Numbered from the stretch's first letter, positions 50,999 to 60,513 are shown. The stretch: DNA of 64,000 nt from Sphingobacterium puteale (GCF_003627955.1 NZ_RBWS01000028.1:1-64000), one strand, 5' to 3'. The notes: generated by a model from the sequence alone, not told the origin. A program made the numbers and translations.

Positions 50999-52822
50999 CT
51001 ATTTATTTTTGTTTTGTTGCGCTTGTTGCTGAGCACGCATCATTTCTTCCATTTTAGCTTGGAAGCTAGACTTCTTTTCAGCTTTTGGATTCTTTTTATT
51101 TTCCTCCAGTTTAGCTAAGATTTTATCGTCATTTACCATTGAACGGATTACTAACTGGGTCAAGAATGTAAATAATGCACTTAAAAAATAGTAATAGTTC
51201 AAACCAGCAGGGAAGCTATTCAAGACAAAGAAGAAAATCAAAGGCATAATATAACCCATGTATTTCATTTGACCAGTTGCGCCCGAAGTCGCATTATTAT
51301 ACCAAGTGGTCAATAATGTTGTCAGGGTCATCAAGATACACATCAAAGAGATGTGATTGAATGATCCAAAAATAGGTGCAAATGTAAATAAGGTATCATA
51401 GGTTGACATATCCTTCATAAACAAAAAGCTTTGTCCTCTCAGTTCAAATAAATTTGGAAAGAAATAGAAGAAAGCAATTGTAAATGGCATTTGTAGCACA
51501 AGAGGCAGACAGCCTCCGAGTGGATTCACGCCAACTTGTTTATACAATTTCATTTGCTCCTGTTGCATCAACATTTGATTGTCTTCACCGACTTTGGCTT
51601 TGATTTCATCCAACTGCGGTTTTAATACCCGCATTTTAGCCATAGATACGTATGACTTGTAAGTCATTGGCGAAAGAACCAGTTTTAACAATAATGTAAG
51701 TAATAGGATGACAATACCGTAGCTCATATGAAAACCATCCAAGAAATTAAATGCAGGCACGGTAATCCATTGATTGATCCAGCGCATAGGCCCCCAGCCC
51801 ATGTTGATAATGGATTGGTAATCATTTCCTTCTGCTTTTAATACATTGTATTGATTTGGCCCAAAAAAGAAGTTCAATGAATAATTATTGTCTTTATGGT
51901 TGTCAAAAGCCAATTCAGCATTTGTATTGTAAAATTTTACGACATCGCCTTCCGTCGCATGTTTTACATCGATTTTCGCGTTAACGAATCCATCTTTTGC
52001 ATTGAGGATATTGGAGAAATAATGTTGCTTAAAAGCAATCCATTGAACTTTCTTTTCCAGTGCTTCATCATCATCCTTCGATTCTGATAAATGGTCTACT
52101 TTATTATCTTCTTGATAATAAAGGGTAGATTTTTGTCTTTCAGATTCAATATTCTGTTCTTTTTGTCTAAGAACTGTACTCCAGTTCAATGTCAATGTTT
52201 TTTGACTCTGTGGGATCAGGTTTTGAATACCTTTTGTATTGACATCAAGAGCTACATTGTAACCTTTTCCGGCAATAGAATATACATACTCAATATATTG
52301 ATCGGCACTGTAATTCAGTTTGAATTTTACTGATTGTTTTCCTTCACCGGAAACCTGGATATCCGAAGATTCTGTCGTAAAGAATAAATCGTTTGTCGAG
52401 ACGTTCTGTCCTGCTGCATTGAAGAGGAAACCAAACTTATTATCTTCACCGTCAAAAAGCATCAAAGGTTTTCCATTGAAATTCTTTTCACCTTTGAGTT
52501 CGACTGATCTCACTTTACCACCTTTTGTACTGATTTTGGCAATGATGGCATCATTTTCAAGTGTAATGATTTTTTCAGTTCCAAATTTTGATGCACCAAA
52601 AGGTTTTTTTAGTTCAGCTGAATCTGCAATCGCTGCTGTTTGCGCTGTTTTAGCATTTGCGGTAGAGTCATTTGAAGCAGGAAGTCCTTTAGTGGCCTTT
52701 GCTTTAGCCTCTTGTCGCGCTTGTTCTTGTTTGATTTCTGATTCTGAAGGCTTCATCAGGTAAAAAGAACCAGTGATGATGGCAAACATCAGAACCAAAC
52801 CAATTAGGGTATTTCTATCCAT
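50999..52822 (-). CDS. yidC: membrane protein insertase YidC
   Basis: 607 aa. One N-terminal membrane helix (LIGLVLMFAIITGSFYLM) precedes a long periplasmic beta-rich domain (about 60-350). The conserved C-terminal insertase core begins near MSYGIVILLLTLLLKLVLSPMTYKSYVSMAKM, with GCLPLVLQMPFTIAFFYFF and GLNYYYFLSALFTFLTQL. The tail is rich in K and Q. It inserts and folds inner-membrane proteins. It lies 39 nt downstream of pyrG and is probably cotranscribed. Confidence 0.96.
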   Translation of the reverse strand: MDRNTLIGLVLMFAIITGSFYLMKPSESEIKQEQARQEAKAKATKGLPASNDSTANAKTAQTAAIADSAELKKPFGASKFGTEKIITLENDAIIAKISTKGGKVRSVELKGEKNFNGKPLMLFDGEDNKFGFLFNAAGQNVSTNDLFFTTESSDIQVSGEGKQSVKFKLNYSADQYIEYVYSIAGKGYNVALDVNTKGIQNLIPQSQKTLTLNWSTVLRQKEQNIESERQKSTLYYQEDNKVDHLSESKDDDEALEKKVQWIAFKQHYFSNILNAKDGFVNAKIDVKHATEGDVVKFYNTNAELAFDNHKDNNYSLNFFFGPNQYNVLKAEGNDYQSIINMGWGPMRWINQWITVPAFNFLDGFHMSYGIVILLLTLLLKLVLSPMTYKSYVSMAKMRVLKPQLDEIKAKVGEDNQMLMQQEQMKLYKQVGVNPLGGCLPLVLQMPFTIAFFYFFPNLFELRGQSFLFMKDMSTYDTLFTFAPIFGSFNHISLMCILMTLTTLLTTWYNNATSGATGQMKYMGYIMPLIFFFVLNSFPAGLNYYYFLSALFTFLTQLVIRSMVNDDKILAKLEENKKNPKAEKKSSFQAKMEEMMRAQQQAQQNKNK

Positions 52823-52861
52823 TTTTAATAATTAAACTTAATTAATTTTATCCTTCTAATA

Positions 52862-54472
52862 CTACTTTGATTTCTTGTTGGCCAAAGCAGCGGCTACAAA
52901 GCTAACAAAAAGTGGGTGAGGATTTGCAACAGTTGACTTTAATTCTGGGTGAAATTGTCCGGCAACGAAAAAAGGATGGTTTTTCAATTCGACAATTTCG
53001 ACTAATCCAGTCTCCGGGTTGAAGCCTGAAGCGATCATTCCTGCTGCCTCATATTGTTTTAAATAGTCATTGTTAAATTCATAACGGTGACGGTGTCTTT
53101 CGGAAATTTTTGTTTTTCCATAGATCGTAAAGGCTTTTGTTCCTTTTTTAATTTCACAATCGTAGGCGCCCAAACGCATTGTTCCCCCCATATTGGTAAT
53201 ATTTTTCTGCTCTTCCATCAGGTTAATGACCGGATTGCTCGTGTTGGCATCCATTTCAAAACTATTGGCATCCTTCAATCCCAATACGTTTCTTCCAAAT
53301 TCGATAACCGAACATTGCATACCCAGACAAATACCAAAGAATGGAATGTTATTTTCACGTACATATTTGATTGCGTTTAATTTGCCGTCCAGGCCACGTT
53401 CGCCAAAGCCTGGAGCAACCAATACGCCGTCCATACCTTTTAGCTTTTCAGCGACGTTTTCTTTTGTAACACTTTCGGCAGCGATATAACTCACCTTTAC
53501 TTTACATTCGTTTGTTGCGCCAGCATGGATAAATCCTTCGGTAATGGACTTATAGGCGTCCGGAAGCTCCACATATTTTCCGACCAGCGCAATATTAACC
53601 TCGCTTGTTGGGTTTTTGAGCTTGCCTAAGAAATTTTTCCAGTTTTCTAGATCCGGTTCGTTTTTATTGGAAAGTTTTAGCTTTGTTAAGGCTGTTTTAT
53701 CCAGATTTTCTTTTAACATTAATAAAGGAACATCATAGATGGTCGAAGCATCAATGGATTCCACGACAGCATTGATGTTAACATTACAGAACTGTGCTAA
53801 TTTTTTGCGGATTTCCTGAGATAATTTGTGTTCTGTACGGCATACCAAGATATCTGGTTGTACGCCATATTCCAATAATGTTTTGACGGAGTGCTGTGTT
53901 GGTTTGGTTTTAAGTTCACCGGCTGCGGCTAAATATGGGACCAAAGTTAGGTGAATAACCAAAGAATTATTCGCTCCCAGTTCCCAGCGTAGTTGTCTTA
54001 CAGCTTCAACGAATGGAAGGGATTCGATATCCCCTACAGTTCCACCAAGTTCAGTGATAATGATATCATATTCACCAGATTCACCCAATAGCTGCATGCG
54101 GCGTTTGATCTCATCGGTGATATGTGGGATGACTTGAACAGTTTTTCCTAAATATGCCCCTTCACGTTCTTGTTGGATGACGTGTTGGTAGATACGACCT
54201 GTTGTTACATTATTCGCTTGTGAGGTAGGGACGTTTAAGAAGCGCTCATAATGGCCAAGGTCAAGGTCAGTTTCGGCTCCATCTTCAGTAACATAACATT
54301 CACCATGCTCATAAGGATTCAATGTTCCCGGGTCAATGTTGATGTAAGGGTCGAATTTTTGAATGGTCACTTTGTAGCCACGTGCCTGGAGAAGTTTAGC
54401 AAGGGAGGCTGCAATAATACCTTTCCCTAACGACGAAGTAACGCCGCCCGTAACAAAAATATATTTAGTCAT
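52862..54472 (-). CDS. pyrG: CTP synthase
   Basis: 536 aa. The N-terminal amidoligase starts TKYIFVTGGVTSSLGKGIIAASLAKLL. The C-terminal glutamine amidotransferase has the nucleophile Cys in FFGICLGMQCSVIEF and the His/Glu pair in GQFHPELKS. It aminates UTP to CTP. First gene of the pyrG-yidC unit. Confidence 0.97.
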   Translation of the reverse strand: MTKYIFVTGGVTSSLGKGIIAASLAKLLQARGYKVTIQKFDPYINIDPGTLNPYEHGECYVTEDGAETDLDLGHYERFLNVPTSQANNVTTGRIYQHVIQQEREGAYLGKTVQVIPHITDEIKRRMQLLGESGEYDIIITELGGTVGDIESLPFVEAVRQLRWELGANNSLVIHLTLVPYLAAAGELKTKPTQHSVKTLLEYGVQPDILVCRTEHKLSQEIRKKLAQFCNVNINAVVESIDASTIYDVPLLMLKENLDKTALTKLKLSNKNEPDLENWKNFLGKLKNPTSEVNIALVGKYVELPDAYKSITEGFIHAGATNECKVKVSYIAAESVTKENVAEKLKGMDGVLVAPGFGERGLDGKLNAIKYVRENNIPFFGICLGMQCSVIEFGRNVLGLKDANSFEMDANTSNPVINLMEEQKNITNMGGTMRLGAYDCEIKKGTKAFTIYGKTKISERHRHRYEFNNDYLKQYEAAGMIASGFNPETGLVEIVELKNHPFFVAGQFHPELKSTVANPHPLFVSFVAAALANKKSK

Positions 54473-54499
54473 AACAATTAAAGGATTTTCAATTTTATG

Positions 54500-54514
54500 T
54501 GGTCAAAATGACCA
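54500..54514 (-). other. palindrome in the pyrG leader
   Basis: TGGTCA-AAA-TGACCA, six perfect pairs, lies in the leader between the pyrG -7 element (54541-54548) and the start codon. It could be an operator or an RNA hairpin; the role is unknown. Confidence 0.4.
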
Positions 54515-54540
54515 ATAATAGTTGCTTTATGTACGGGATA

Positions 54541-54548
54541 CAAAGATA
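54541..54548 (-). promoter_or_regulatory. -7 element TATCTTTG of pyrG-yidC
   Basis: Perfect TAnnTTTG on the minus strand. The leader would be about 65 nt. Confidence 0.55.
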
Positions 54549-54597
54549 GCAATTTTTTATTCAATATTATAATTGAAAGGTTCACTGAATAAATAAA

Positions 54598-55686
54598 TTA
54601 AAAATAGATGTTGCCCTGGTTATCGATTGTAGCCTTTAAATTGGGCTGCGATTTCGACTTAATCTCAACACGATAGAACTTGTTGGCATTGGAAAAGACA
54701 AGTTGATAGTGCTTACAGATATTAATTATTTCAGGGTATAATTTGCTCAATTCATCAAGAGATGTTGCAAAGCGCTTATTCACATTTCCGTAAATTTGTT
54801 GCAGATAAAAAATATTCCAGACAGTCTTTTCTAATGCCAAAAATTGTTCATCTACGAATTGTTGGTCATCTTGATCCACAAATTTGATATGTCCCCATCG
54901 TTCGGGATAATGCATGTTAATCAGACCAATGGGCGACCATACCCAGTTTTCTTCCGCAAGTGGCTTACCTGTATTGTCCTTTCTTTTGCTATAACCTTTC
55001 TCATGGATATCATAGTGCCATTGTACGCGGGAAAAATTTATCTTCCACATTTCATTTGCCTTGATTTGATTCCCCTCGCCAAAATACTTTAGGCTTTTGA
55101 CCGGAATTTTCATTTCGACAGTCCAAAAATTATCGATATCGGTCGGGTTATTTATTGTTCCAGCATGATAAACAGCACTTTGGATATCTTTGGTGTCCCA
55201 GTTTAGGTTAGCTTTCCCACCGAAACGATAAGGTTTGGTCATGAGGAGATCCATGATCGTGTTCAGCGCATTGACTTCAATTTCAATATATTCAGGAGAT
55301 TGCAGATTAGGTTTCAGAAATACCTCAAAGTCATTGTCATGATAGATTATCGTGTCTTTCTGTCTGAGGTAACCCTTGATGTGAGTTTCTTCCAACTTAG
55401 CAAACAGATAGAGATTTTCGTTATCCCAGAGCATTTTGACACGAGTTTCTAGCTCAGGTTTTGGTTTACTGTTTCCTTCTATATCTTTGAATGGATTTGT
55501 CCATGCTGCCTTTGCCCAAGATATTTCGTCATCTTTACCGTCAATTTCGATCGCAGTCTGAGCTTTTTGGACAAAGTAAATCTCTGGCTTGGACTGTAAT
55601 TGGAGAAAATCACCTACATTTCGCTGTGCAAAAATGGTTGTCGTCTGTAAAGTAAGAGCTAATATAAAAAAAACAGTTTTCATCAA
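54598..55686 (-). CDS. exported CBM9-like carbohydrate-binding protein
   Basis: 362 aa with a signal peptide ending TIFAQ. The region about 35-270 (IEIDGKDDEISWAKAAWTNPF, VKMLWDNENLYLFAKLEE, YHDNDFEVFLKPN and the closing ERWGHIKF) is a typical family 9-like carbohydrate-binding/DOMON-type domain. The C-terminal 90 residues are a helical region of unknown type. It may bind periplasmic or surface glycans. No enzyme domain is present. Confidence 0.87.
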   Translation of the reverse strand: MMKTVFFILALTLQTTTIFAQRNVGDFLQLQSKPEIYFVQKAQTAIEIDGKDDEISWAKAAWTNPFKDIEGNSKPKPELETRVKMLWDNENLYLFAKLEETHIKGYLRQKDTIIYHDNDFEVFLKPNLQSPEYIEIEVNALNTIMDLLMTKPYRFGGKANLNWDTKDIQSAVYHAGTINNPTDIDNFWTVEMKIPVKSLKYFGEGNQIKANEMWKINFSRVQWHYDIHEKGYSKRKDNTGKPLAEENWVWSPIGLINMHYPERWGHIKFVDQDDQQFVDEQFLALEKTVWNIFYLQQIYGNVNKRFATSLDELSKLYPEIINICKHYQLVFSNANKFYRVEIKSKSQPNLKATIDNQGNIYF

Positions 55687-55963
55687 GATATTGTATGTCT
55701 ATTAGTCACCAAGAAATTTATGTAAGCGCTTAATGGGGCTGTCTTTATAAAATCCTAAAATTTCCATTGATTTCTATGTATGGAAGATTGGTGGTGCTAA
55801 AAGTAAGTAAAATGTTTTAGCTAAGCAAAGAAGGGTAATTCTTTTTAAGAGATCAGATTAGATTGTCTTAATTTTATTACATGGGGTCCTATATTGCTCT
55901 CTAAGTGGTAGGGGGATCGGAGTAGATTGTCCCGGGTAGGAAGATGGTTGATATGGTAGAAAT
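55687..55963. other. intergenic region between CBM9 and rplS
   Basis: No supported gene. The sequence is A/T-rich at the CBM9 side and more purine-rich near 55895-55955. No promoter or repeat was recognised with confidence. Confidence 0.4.
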
Positions 55964-55999
55964 AAAAAAAGGCTTTGAATTTCATCAAAGCCTTTTTTT
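55964..55999 (-). terminator. rplS terminator
   Basis: 15-bp perfect stem AAAAAAAGGCTTTGA/TCAAAGCCTTTTTTT with a six-base loop. Confidence 0.85.
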
Positions 56000-56017
56000 A
56001 TGCTGTGGTAGTCGTAA

Positions 56018-56365
56018 TTAGATTCTTTTTGATTTAATACGAGCAGCTTTACCGGTAAGGCCACGTAAATAGAATAATTTAGCGCGACGAACTTTACCAT
56101 AGCTGTTTACTACAATTTTTTCAATGTTTGGTGAGTTTACAGGGAAAATACGTTCAACACCTACACCGTTTGAGATTTTACGAACGGTAAAAGTAGCGTT
56201 AGCACCTTCGCTGTTTAATTGGATTACTACACCTTGGTACACCTGAACACGCTCTTTATTTCCTTCGCGAATTTTATAATGAACGCTGATGGTATCTCCG
56301 GCTTTGAAAGCGGGAATTTCATTTCTTACTACCGCTTGTTCTTCTACAAATTTTACTAAATCCAT
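56018..56365 (-). CDS. rplS: 50S ribosomal protein L19
   Basis: 115 aa. FKAGDTISVHYKIREGNKERVQ is the family N-terminal block, then FTVRKISNGVGVERIFPVNSP and KLFYLRGLTGKAARIKSK. It is monocistronic, with a leader of about 115 nt from the -7 element TATCTTTG at 56486-56493. Confidence 0.97.
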   Translation of the reverse strand: MDLVKFVEEQAVVRNEIPAFKAGDTISVHYKIREGNKERVQVYQGVVIQLNSEGANATFTVRKISNGVGVERIFPVNSPNIEKIVVNSYGKVRRAKLFYLRGLTGKAARIKSKRI

Positions 56366-56708
56366 GATTTCGAGTAATTATTAACGATTTATATCCTGTA
56401 AAAATCGGAATGCAATATTACGACTTATTTTTTGAATATGAAAATACTTTTTAAAAAAAGTGTCGACTGTTATTCAAATCGGACGCAAAGATATGAAAAT
56501 GAAATGGATAATCTAATGTTATTTTGAATATTCCTTTATATGATTATTTGGCCGTGTTTTTAGGCCTGAAAATGGCTCTTATAGAAGCTGCTGATAAAAA
56601 TATTGGTCAATCAATCAGTGATTTAGTGTAAAAAATGAATTAAGGTATTGACAAATTCAAAAATTGATTCGATATTTGTGCCACACAAAACAAAGGTGAT
56701 ACCTTTTC
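56366..56708. other. rplS leader and tRNA-Pro upstream region
   Basis: The minus strand carries the rplS promoter (56486-56493) and an A/T-rich leader. The plus strand carries a tRNA-Pro promoter candidate: TTG at 56648-56650 and GATATTTG at 56671-56678, one mismatch to the consensus with a 20-nt spacer. No coding sequence seen. Confidence 0.5.
56486..56493 (-). promoter_or_regulatory. -7 element TATCTTTG of rplS
   Basis: Perfect TAnnTTTG on the minus strand, 120 nt from the rplS start. The long leader could hold an autoregulatory structure. Confidence 0.5.
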
Positions 56709-56782
56709 GGGGTGTAGCGTAGCCCGGTATCGCGCCACATTTGGGATGTGGAGGTCGTAGGTTCGAATCCTGCCACCCCGAC
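56709..56782 (+). tRNA. tRNA-Pro (TGG)
   Basis: 74-nt cloverleaf with acceptor CGGGGTG/CACCCCG, anticodon stem CCACA/TGTGG around loop TTTGGGA (anticodon TGG), T arm with GTTCGAATC, and discriminator A. CCA is not encoded. Confidence 0.92.
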
Positions 56783-56786
56783 TGAA

Positions 56787-56817
56787 AAGCTCTAACGAAA
56801 GTTAGGGCTTTTTTTGT
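56787..56817 (+). terminator. tRNA-Pro terminator
   Basis: Stem GCTCTAAC/GTTAGGGC (one G-T pair) with a GAAA loop, followed by T7. Confidence 0.8.
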
Positions 56818-56999
56818 TTTTATCGTTCCTGTGTATGTTTCTTCTTGGCTCCATTATTGTGTCAATTCAGTTGCCGATAGCAAGCAAAAGAATAGGGGAT
56901 CGTGGAACGAGATGGATATGACCTATAAATAGCCTTTTACGGGCCAATTTTTTATCACGATTTACCCAATGTGGATGGAATTCTTTAGTTTTGGCTCTA

Positions 57000-57077
57000 C
57001 TAGCTAAGGAAGATTACACTATTGCCTCCTCGGCAAAGGAACGTTTGGAAAAACTCAGAAATACGGACGAACAATGA
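57000..57077 (+). pseudogene. relic of the 3' end of a TPR-protein gene
   Basis: One frame reads KEDYTIASSAKERLEKLRN and then TDEQ and TGA. It aligns with the C-terminus of the following gene (YEKDDDIVPSAKERLQKLN): the pattern K/D-D-x-x-I-x-x-S-A-K-E-R-L-x-K-L is shared. The stop overlaps the next start as ATGA, typical of coupled genes. The frame upstream has no recognisable TPR and is closed by a stop at 56919. The simplest reading is an upstream paralogue lost by deletion. Confidence 0.6.
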
Positions 57078-59638
57078 TATTGAAAGAAAGAATCGGCGAC
57101 ACCTACCTGAAATACCTGTTTACTGGAGTACTTTCGGCTATGTTAGCTACAGGACATGCGCAGGAAGTGGTGAAACAGCAGAAAGAGAAGCAACAGCCGC
57201 AACAAAAAGAAAAGCAACAGCTGCCCGGACAACGAACTGTAGAGCAAGTCCAGACGATGGATTCCATTGATGTCGTACGCGATTATCGGCCGATGCTGGC
57301 TGATGCCGTCAAGGTGCGCAGGAGTCCAAATATGCAACTTATCAACCGCGAAGCGATCGAGACGGAGCTGCGCCAGATCGCGACCAGCACCTATTTGGCA
57401 CAACAAAAATATAAACAGGCATATTACCATGAGTTGATGAAACGTCATCCGGACGCTTCGCAAAGTAATATCGACAATTACCGCATCAGCTATCTGGCCT
57501 ATGGAGCCGGCGAATATAAAAGAGCGAGCGGTATGATGGAATCGATGAAACCTTCTGATGCCTTTTATCAAGGAGCGATCATGACCTTGGGCCATATCGC
57601 CCTGGAAACGGGCGACAAGCAGGCGGCGCGAAATGCCTTCGTCAAAGCGACGAAACTGGGTCTCGATCGGCAAGTGAAAGCCGATGCGCAATTTAACTAC
57701 GCCAAAGTCCTTCTTGCCATGGACTCCACCCAGGCCGCCCAGCAAGTTCTCGAGAAATATATCGCCGAGGAAGTGAAGCCTGCAGATCCAGGTGCCAAAA
57801 GACAGGAAAGTCCAGAAATACTATCGGCAGAGATCCTGCGAGGGACGACCAATTTCCATGCAGGGGTCAGCATGCTGGAATCGCTGAGGGAGCGCGGCAG
57901 GGAAGTCGATGCGATCTATCAGCAGGTAACCTATTACCGTGGACTGGAGTTCTATAACGAGCGTGCTTTCGAAAATAGTATATCCATGTTTATGCGTTCG
58001 GAAAAATTTCCGGTCAATGCGGAAATGGCGGCTCTGGCGACCTACTGGAAAGCGGAGGCGATGTATGAAGTGCGCAAATTTGGGGAGGCAGTAGAAAATT
58101 TCTCCCGGTTCCTAAGCTTGCCTGCGGCAAAAAACAACGAAGTCTATAATTATGCCAATTATGGGCTAGCCTATGCGGCCTACCGAAATAACCGTTTCGC
58201 GCTGGCAGCCGATTATTTTGAGCGCTTTCTGAAGGCTGGAGGTGGTACCGTGGATGAAAATATACGGTATGACGTGATCGCACGTCTGGGCGATTCTTAT
58301 CTGTGCCTGCGCGATTACGGCCGGGCCAACAGCTACTATGACAAGCTGATCAACGGAAAAGCGCCCAATCAGGACTATGCGTTGTTCCAACGCGGTGTGC
58401 TCTTTGGATTGCAGGGCGACAATGAAACAAAGCTCAGTACCCTGCGGTCCGTTCTGAAGCAATTTCCGGCTTCGAACTATGCCGATGACGCGGCTTTTGA
58501 GATCCCTTACACCTATTTCACTATGGGCGATTATGAGAACGCGCTCAAAGGGTTGCAAGCAATGATCGAAAAGTACCCACGCAGCAGCTATGTCCCACGT
58601 GCACTGATGACCATTGGGCTTGTGCAGTATAATAACGATGAACCCGAACCAGCGAAGGCCACCTTCCAACAGGTGGTGGAAAAATATGCGCGAACCGCCG
58701 AGGCAGAGCAGGCGATGCGTTTCATTGAAAACATCTACCTCGATCAGGGCGATGCTACGAGCTATATTCGGTATGCGATCGGTAGCAATGTGGGTAATCT
58801 GAGTCCTGCAGAGCAAGATGATCAGGCTTTCCAGGCAGCCCATTCCCTTTTTGCCCGAGGAGAATATGGAGCCTCTGTGGAGGCGATCAATGCCTATTTT
58901 GATAAATTCCCCAAACCCAAACAAGAAAAATATGCACGCTACATCCGTGGGGTGAGTTCGTACAAGACCGGGCATCCGCAGGAAGCTTTGCACGATCTGA
59001 ATATCATTCTAAACGACTGGACAAGTAAGTATACAGAGAATACTTTGCTTACAGTGGCCGCTTTATATCTGGACTTAAAGGAATACAACGAGGCCATTGT
59101 CCACCTAAAAAAATTGGAACTAAATTCCGAATATAAAAAACACTATGGCTACGCGGTAACTAACCTGATGATCTGTTATTTCGAACTCGGCGATATGGAG
59201 CAGATGGCCAAATATGTACAGTTTGTGAAAGATTACGATAGTGCAACAGAGGAGGAAATTGCCAAGGCACACTTATACAGTGGCAGGGCCTTTCTGAAGG
59301 ACAAGAATATAGCGTCGGCCATGAAAGAGCTCAATCTGGCCGCTCTGAAGAGTCAAACGGATGTAGGCGCAGAGGCACGGTACCGTGTGGCGCAATTACA
59401 ATATGATAACAAAGAGTATGACAAAGCCCTAGAGACAGCCTTTGATGTGATCAATAATAGGGAGGCACATGAATACTGGGTGGCAAAGAGCTTCGTGTTG
59501 CTTGCAGATACCTATGCGCGTAAAGGCAATCCTTCTCAGGCGAAGAGTACGTTGAAAAGCGTGATTGAAAATTATGAAAAAGATGATGATATTGTCCCTT
59601 CAGCAAAAGAACGTTTACAGAAATTGAACTCTAAGTAG
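57074..59638 (+). CDS. large exported TPR protein
   Basis: 854 aa. A signal-like segment (LFTGVLSAMLATGHAQ) is followed by a Q/K-rich linker and a conserved-looking strip (IDVVRDYRPMLADAVKVRRS). Then come many TPR units across about 90-850, for example YLAYGAGEYKRASGMME, PYTYFTMGDYENALKGLQ and QYDNKEYDKALETAF. Some units resemble the outer-membrane-assembly TPRs of BamD/YbgF type. Its GC content is visibly higher than that of its neighbours. It is preceded by a relic of a paralogue. Role probably as a periplasmic scaffold; partners unknown. Confidence 0.85.
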   Translation: MILKERIGDTYLKYLFTGVLSAMLATGHAQEVVKQQKEKQQPQQKEKQQLPGQRTVEQVQTMDSIDVVRDYRPMLADAVKVRRSPNMQLINREAIETELRQIATSTYLAQQKYKQAYYHELMKRHPDASQSNIDNYRISYLAYGAGEYKRASGMMESMKPSDAFYQGAIMTLGHIALETGDKQAARNAFVKATKLGLDRQVKADAQFNYAKVLLAMDSTQAAQQVLEKYIAEEVKPADPGAKRQESPEILSAEILRGTTNFHAGVSMLESLRERGREVDAIYQQVTYYRGLEFYNERAFENSISMFMRSEKFPVNAEMAALATYWKAEAMYEVRKFGEAVENFSRFLSLPAAKNNEVYNYANYGLAYAAYRNNRFALAADYFERFLKAGGGTVDENIRYDVIARLGDSYLCLRDYGRANSYYDKLINGKAPNQDYALFQRGVLFGLQGDNETKLSTLRSVLKQFPASNYADDAAFEIPYTYFTMGDYENALKGLQAMIEKYPRSSYVPRALMTIGLVQYNNDEPEPAKATFQQVVEKYARTAEAEQAMRFIENIYLDQGDATSYIRYAIGSNVGNLSPAEQDDQAFQAAHSLFARGEYGASVEAINAYFDKFPKPKQEKYARYIRGVSSYKTGHPQEALHDLNIILNDWTSKYTENTLLTVAALYLDLKEYNEAIVHLKKLELNSEYKKHYGYAVTNLMICYFELGDMEQMAKYVQFVKDYDSATEEEIAKAHLYSGRAFLKDKNIASAMKELNLAALKSQTDVGAEARYRVAQLQYDNKEYDKALETAFDVINNREAHEYWVAKSFVLLADTYARKGNPSQAKSTLKSVIENYEKDDDIVPSAKERLQKLNSK

Positions 59639-59658
59639 CAGCTTTTTTTGGGCGATTG

Positions 59659-59702
59659 AAAAATGGCCGTATCAAAATAATTATTTTGATACGGCCATTT
59701 TT
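59659..59702. terminator. 44-nt perfect palindromic terminator
   Basis: AAAAATGGCCGTATCAAAATAA and its exact complement meet with no spacer, so 22 pairs are perfect (a real hairpin would open a few central pairs). A5 and T5 ends allow termination both ways. It lies 20 nt after the TPR gene. Confidence 0.85.
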
Positions 59703-59874
59703 GTTTAATCCTAATAGTCAATAAAACCAAAAACCTGCTCGCTATGACAGCAGCATTTCTGAAAAAAAGAAATACATGTTTTAAACAAGGCCTGATAAAA
59801 CTTTATGTATATTTATCTCACAAAACCAATTGTCACCGACAATTCTTAAATGACCATATAAAACCGGACAATAG

Positions 59875-60513
59875 ATGAAACAGCAATACTTATTGGTAGT
59901 GTATACAGTTATCGTAGCAATTGTAATTTTTATATTAAGGATAAAATTCAAAAATCTAAAAACACAATCTATCATCAATACAAATAGACCTCCGGGTAGC
60001 AGCTTTCCAACAAAAAAAGTCATTAACGATAAATTGGTCATTGTAGACGATATTGATGAAAATGACATTGAAAAAATTTTGCAGGAATTTTGCAATTCTC
60101 ATAATCAAGAGAATTTTCAATCAATTCTGAGGCTGACAAAGTTGTCGAACAGAAAGTTCGCGGTAACTTTTCCTTTCGATATTGATTTTGATATTTATTG
60201 TTTTTTTATCAACTACTTAAATTATCCAATAGGCTTTGATAGGAGCTTTTCAATCATTGCTTGGGCAACCACCAAACCAACAGATAGTTGGGTTACCGAA
60301 AATATTGCAAACAAAAATGTGATGCTATATGTCAGTGAGTCTGATACAGAATACGATAATGTATACCTGACAACTTATGACAATATTGGATATAAGCTTG
60401 GTTTTGCAAGGGGAAAGGGGAAACAATTACCGGACAGACCTGAAAAGGATTTTGTTAAGCCACCAATAAGCGCGGGCGAACTTGAAGCAAAAATATATAC
60501 TGATTTTAGCTAG
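59875..60513 (+). CDS. membrane-anchored protein of unknown function
   Basis: 212 aa. One N-terminal helix (LLVVYTVIVAIVIFILRI) anchors a soluble mixed alpha/beta region. The centre has FAVTFPFDIDFDIYCFFINYLNYP and the C-terminus YDNIGYKLGFARGKGK with a P-rich stretch. Start at ATG 59875. No family recognised. It is A/T-rich, unlike the preceding gene, and stands alone on its strand. Confidence 0.65.
   Translation: MKQQYLLVVYTVIVAIVIFILRIKFKNLKTQSIINTNRPPGSSFPTKKVINDKLVIVDDIDENDIEKILQEFCNSHNQENFQSILRLTKLSNRKFAVTFPFDIDFDIYCFFINYLNYPIGFDRSFSIIAWATTKPTDSWVTENIANKNVMLYVSESDTEYDNVYLTTYDNIGYKLGFARGKGKQLPDRPEKDFVKPPISAGELEAKIYTDFS

Noticed and set aside
58166..58993. Long minus-strand open frame inside the large TPR gene (and another at 57143-57745)
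   Set aside because: Fully nested in a recognisable TPR coding sequence; composition and lack of motifs fit a chance frame in a GC-richer gene.
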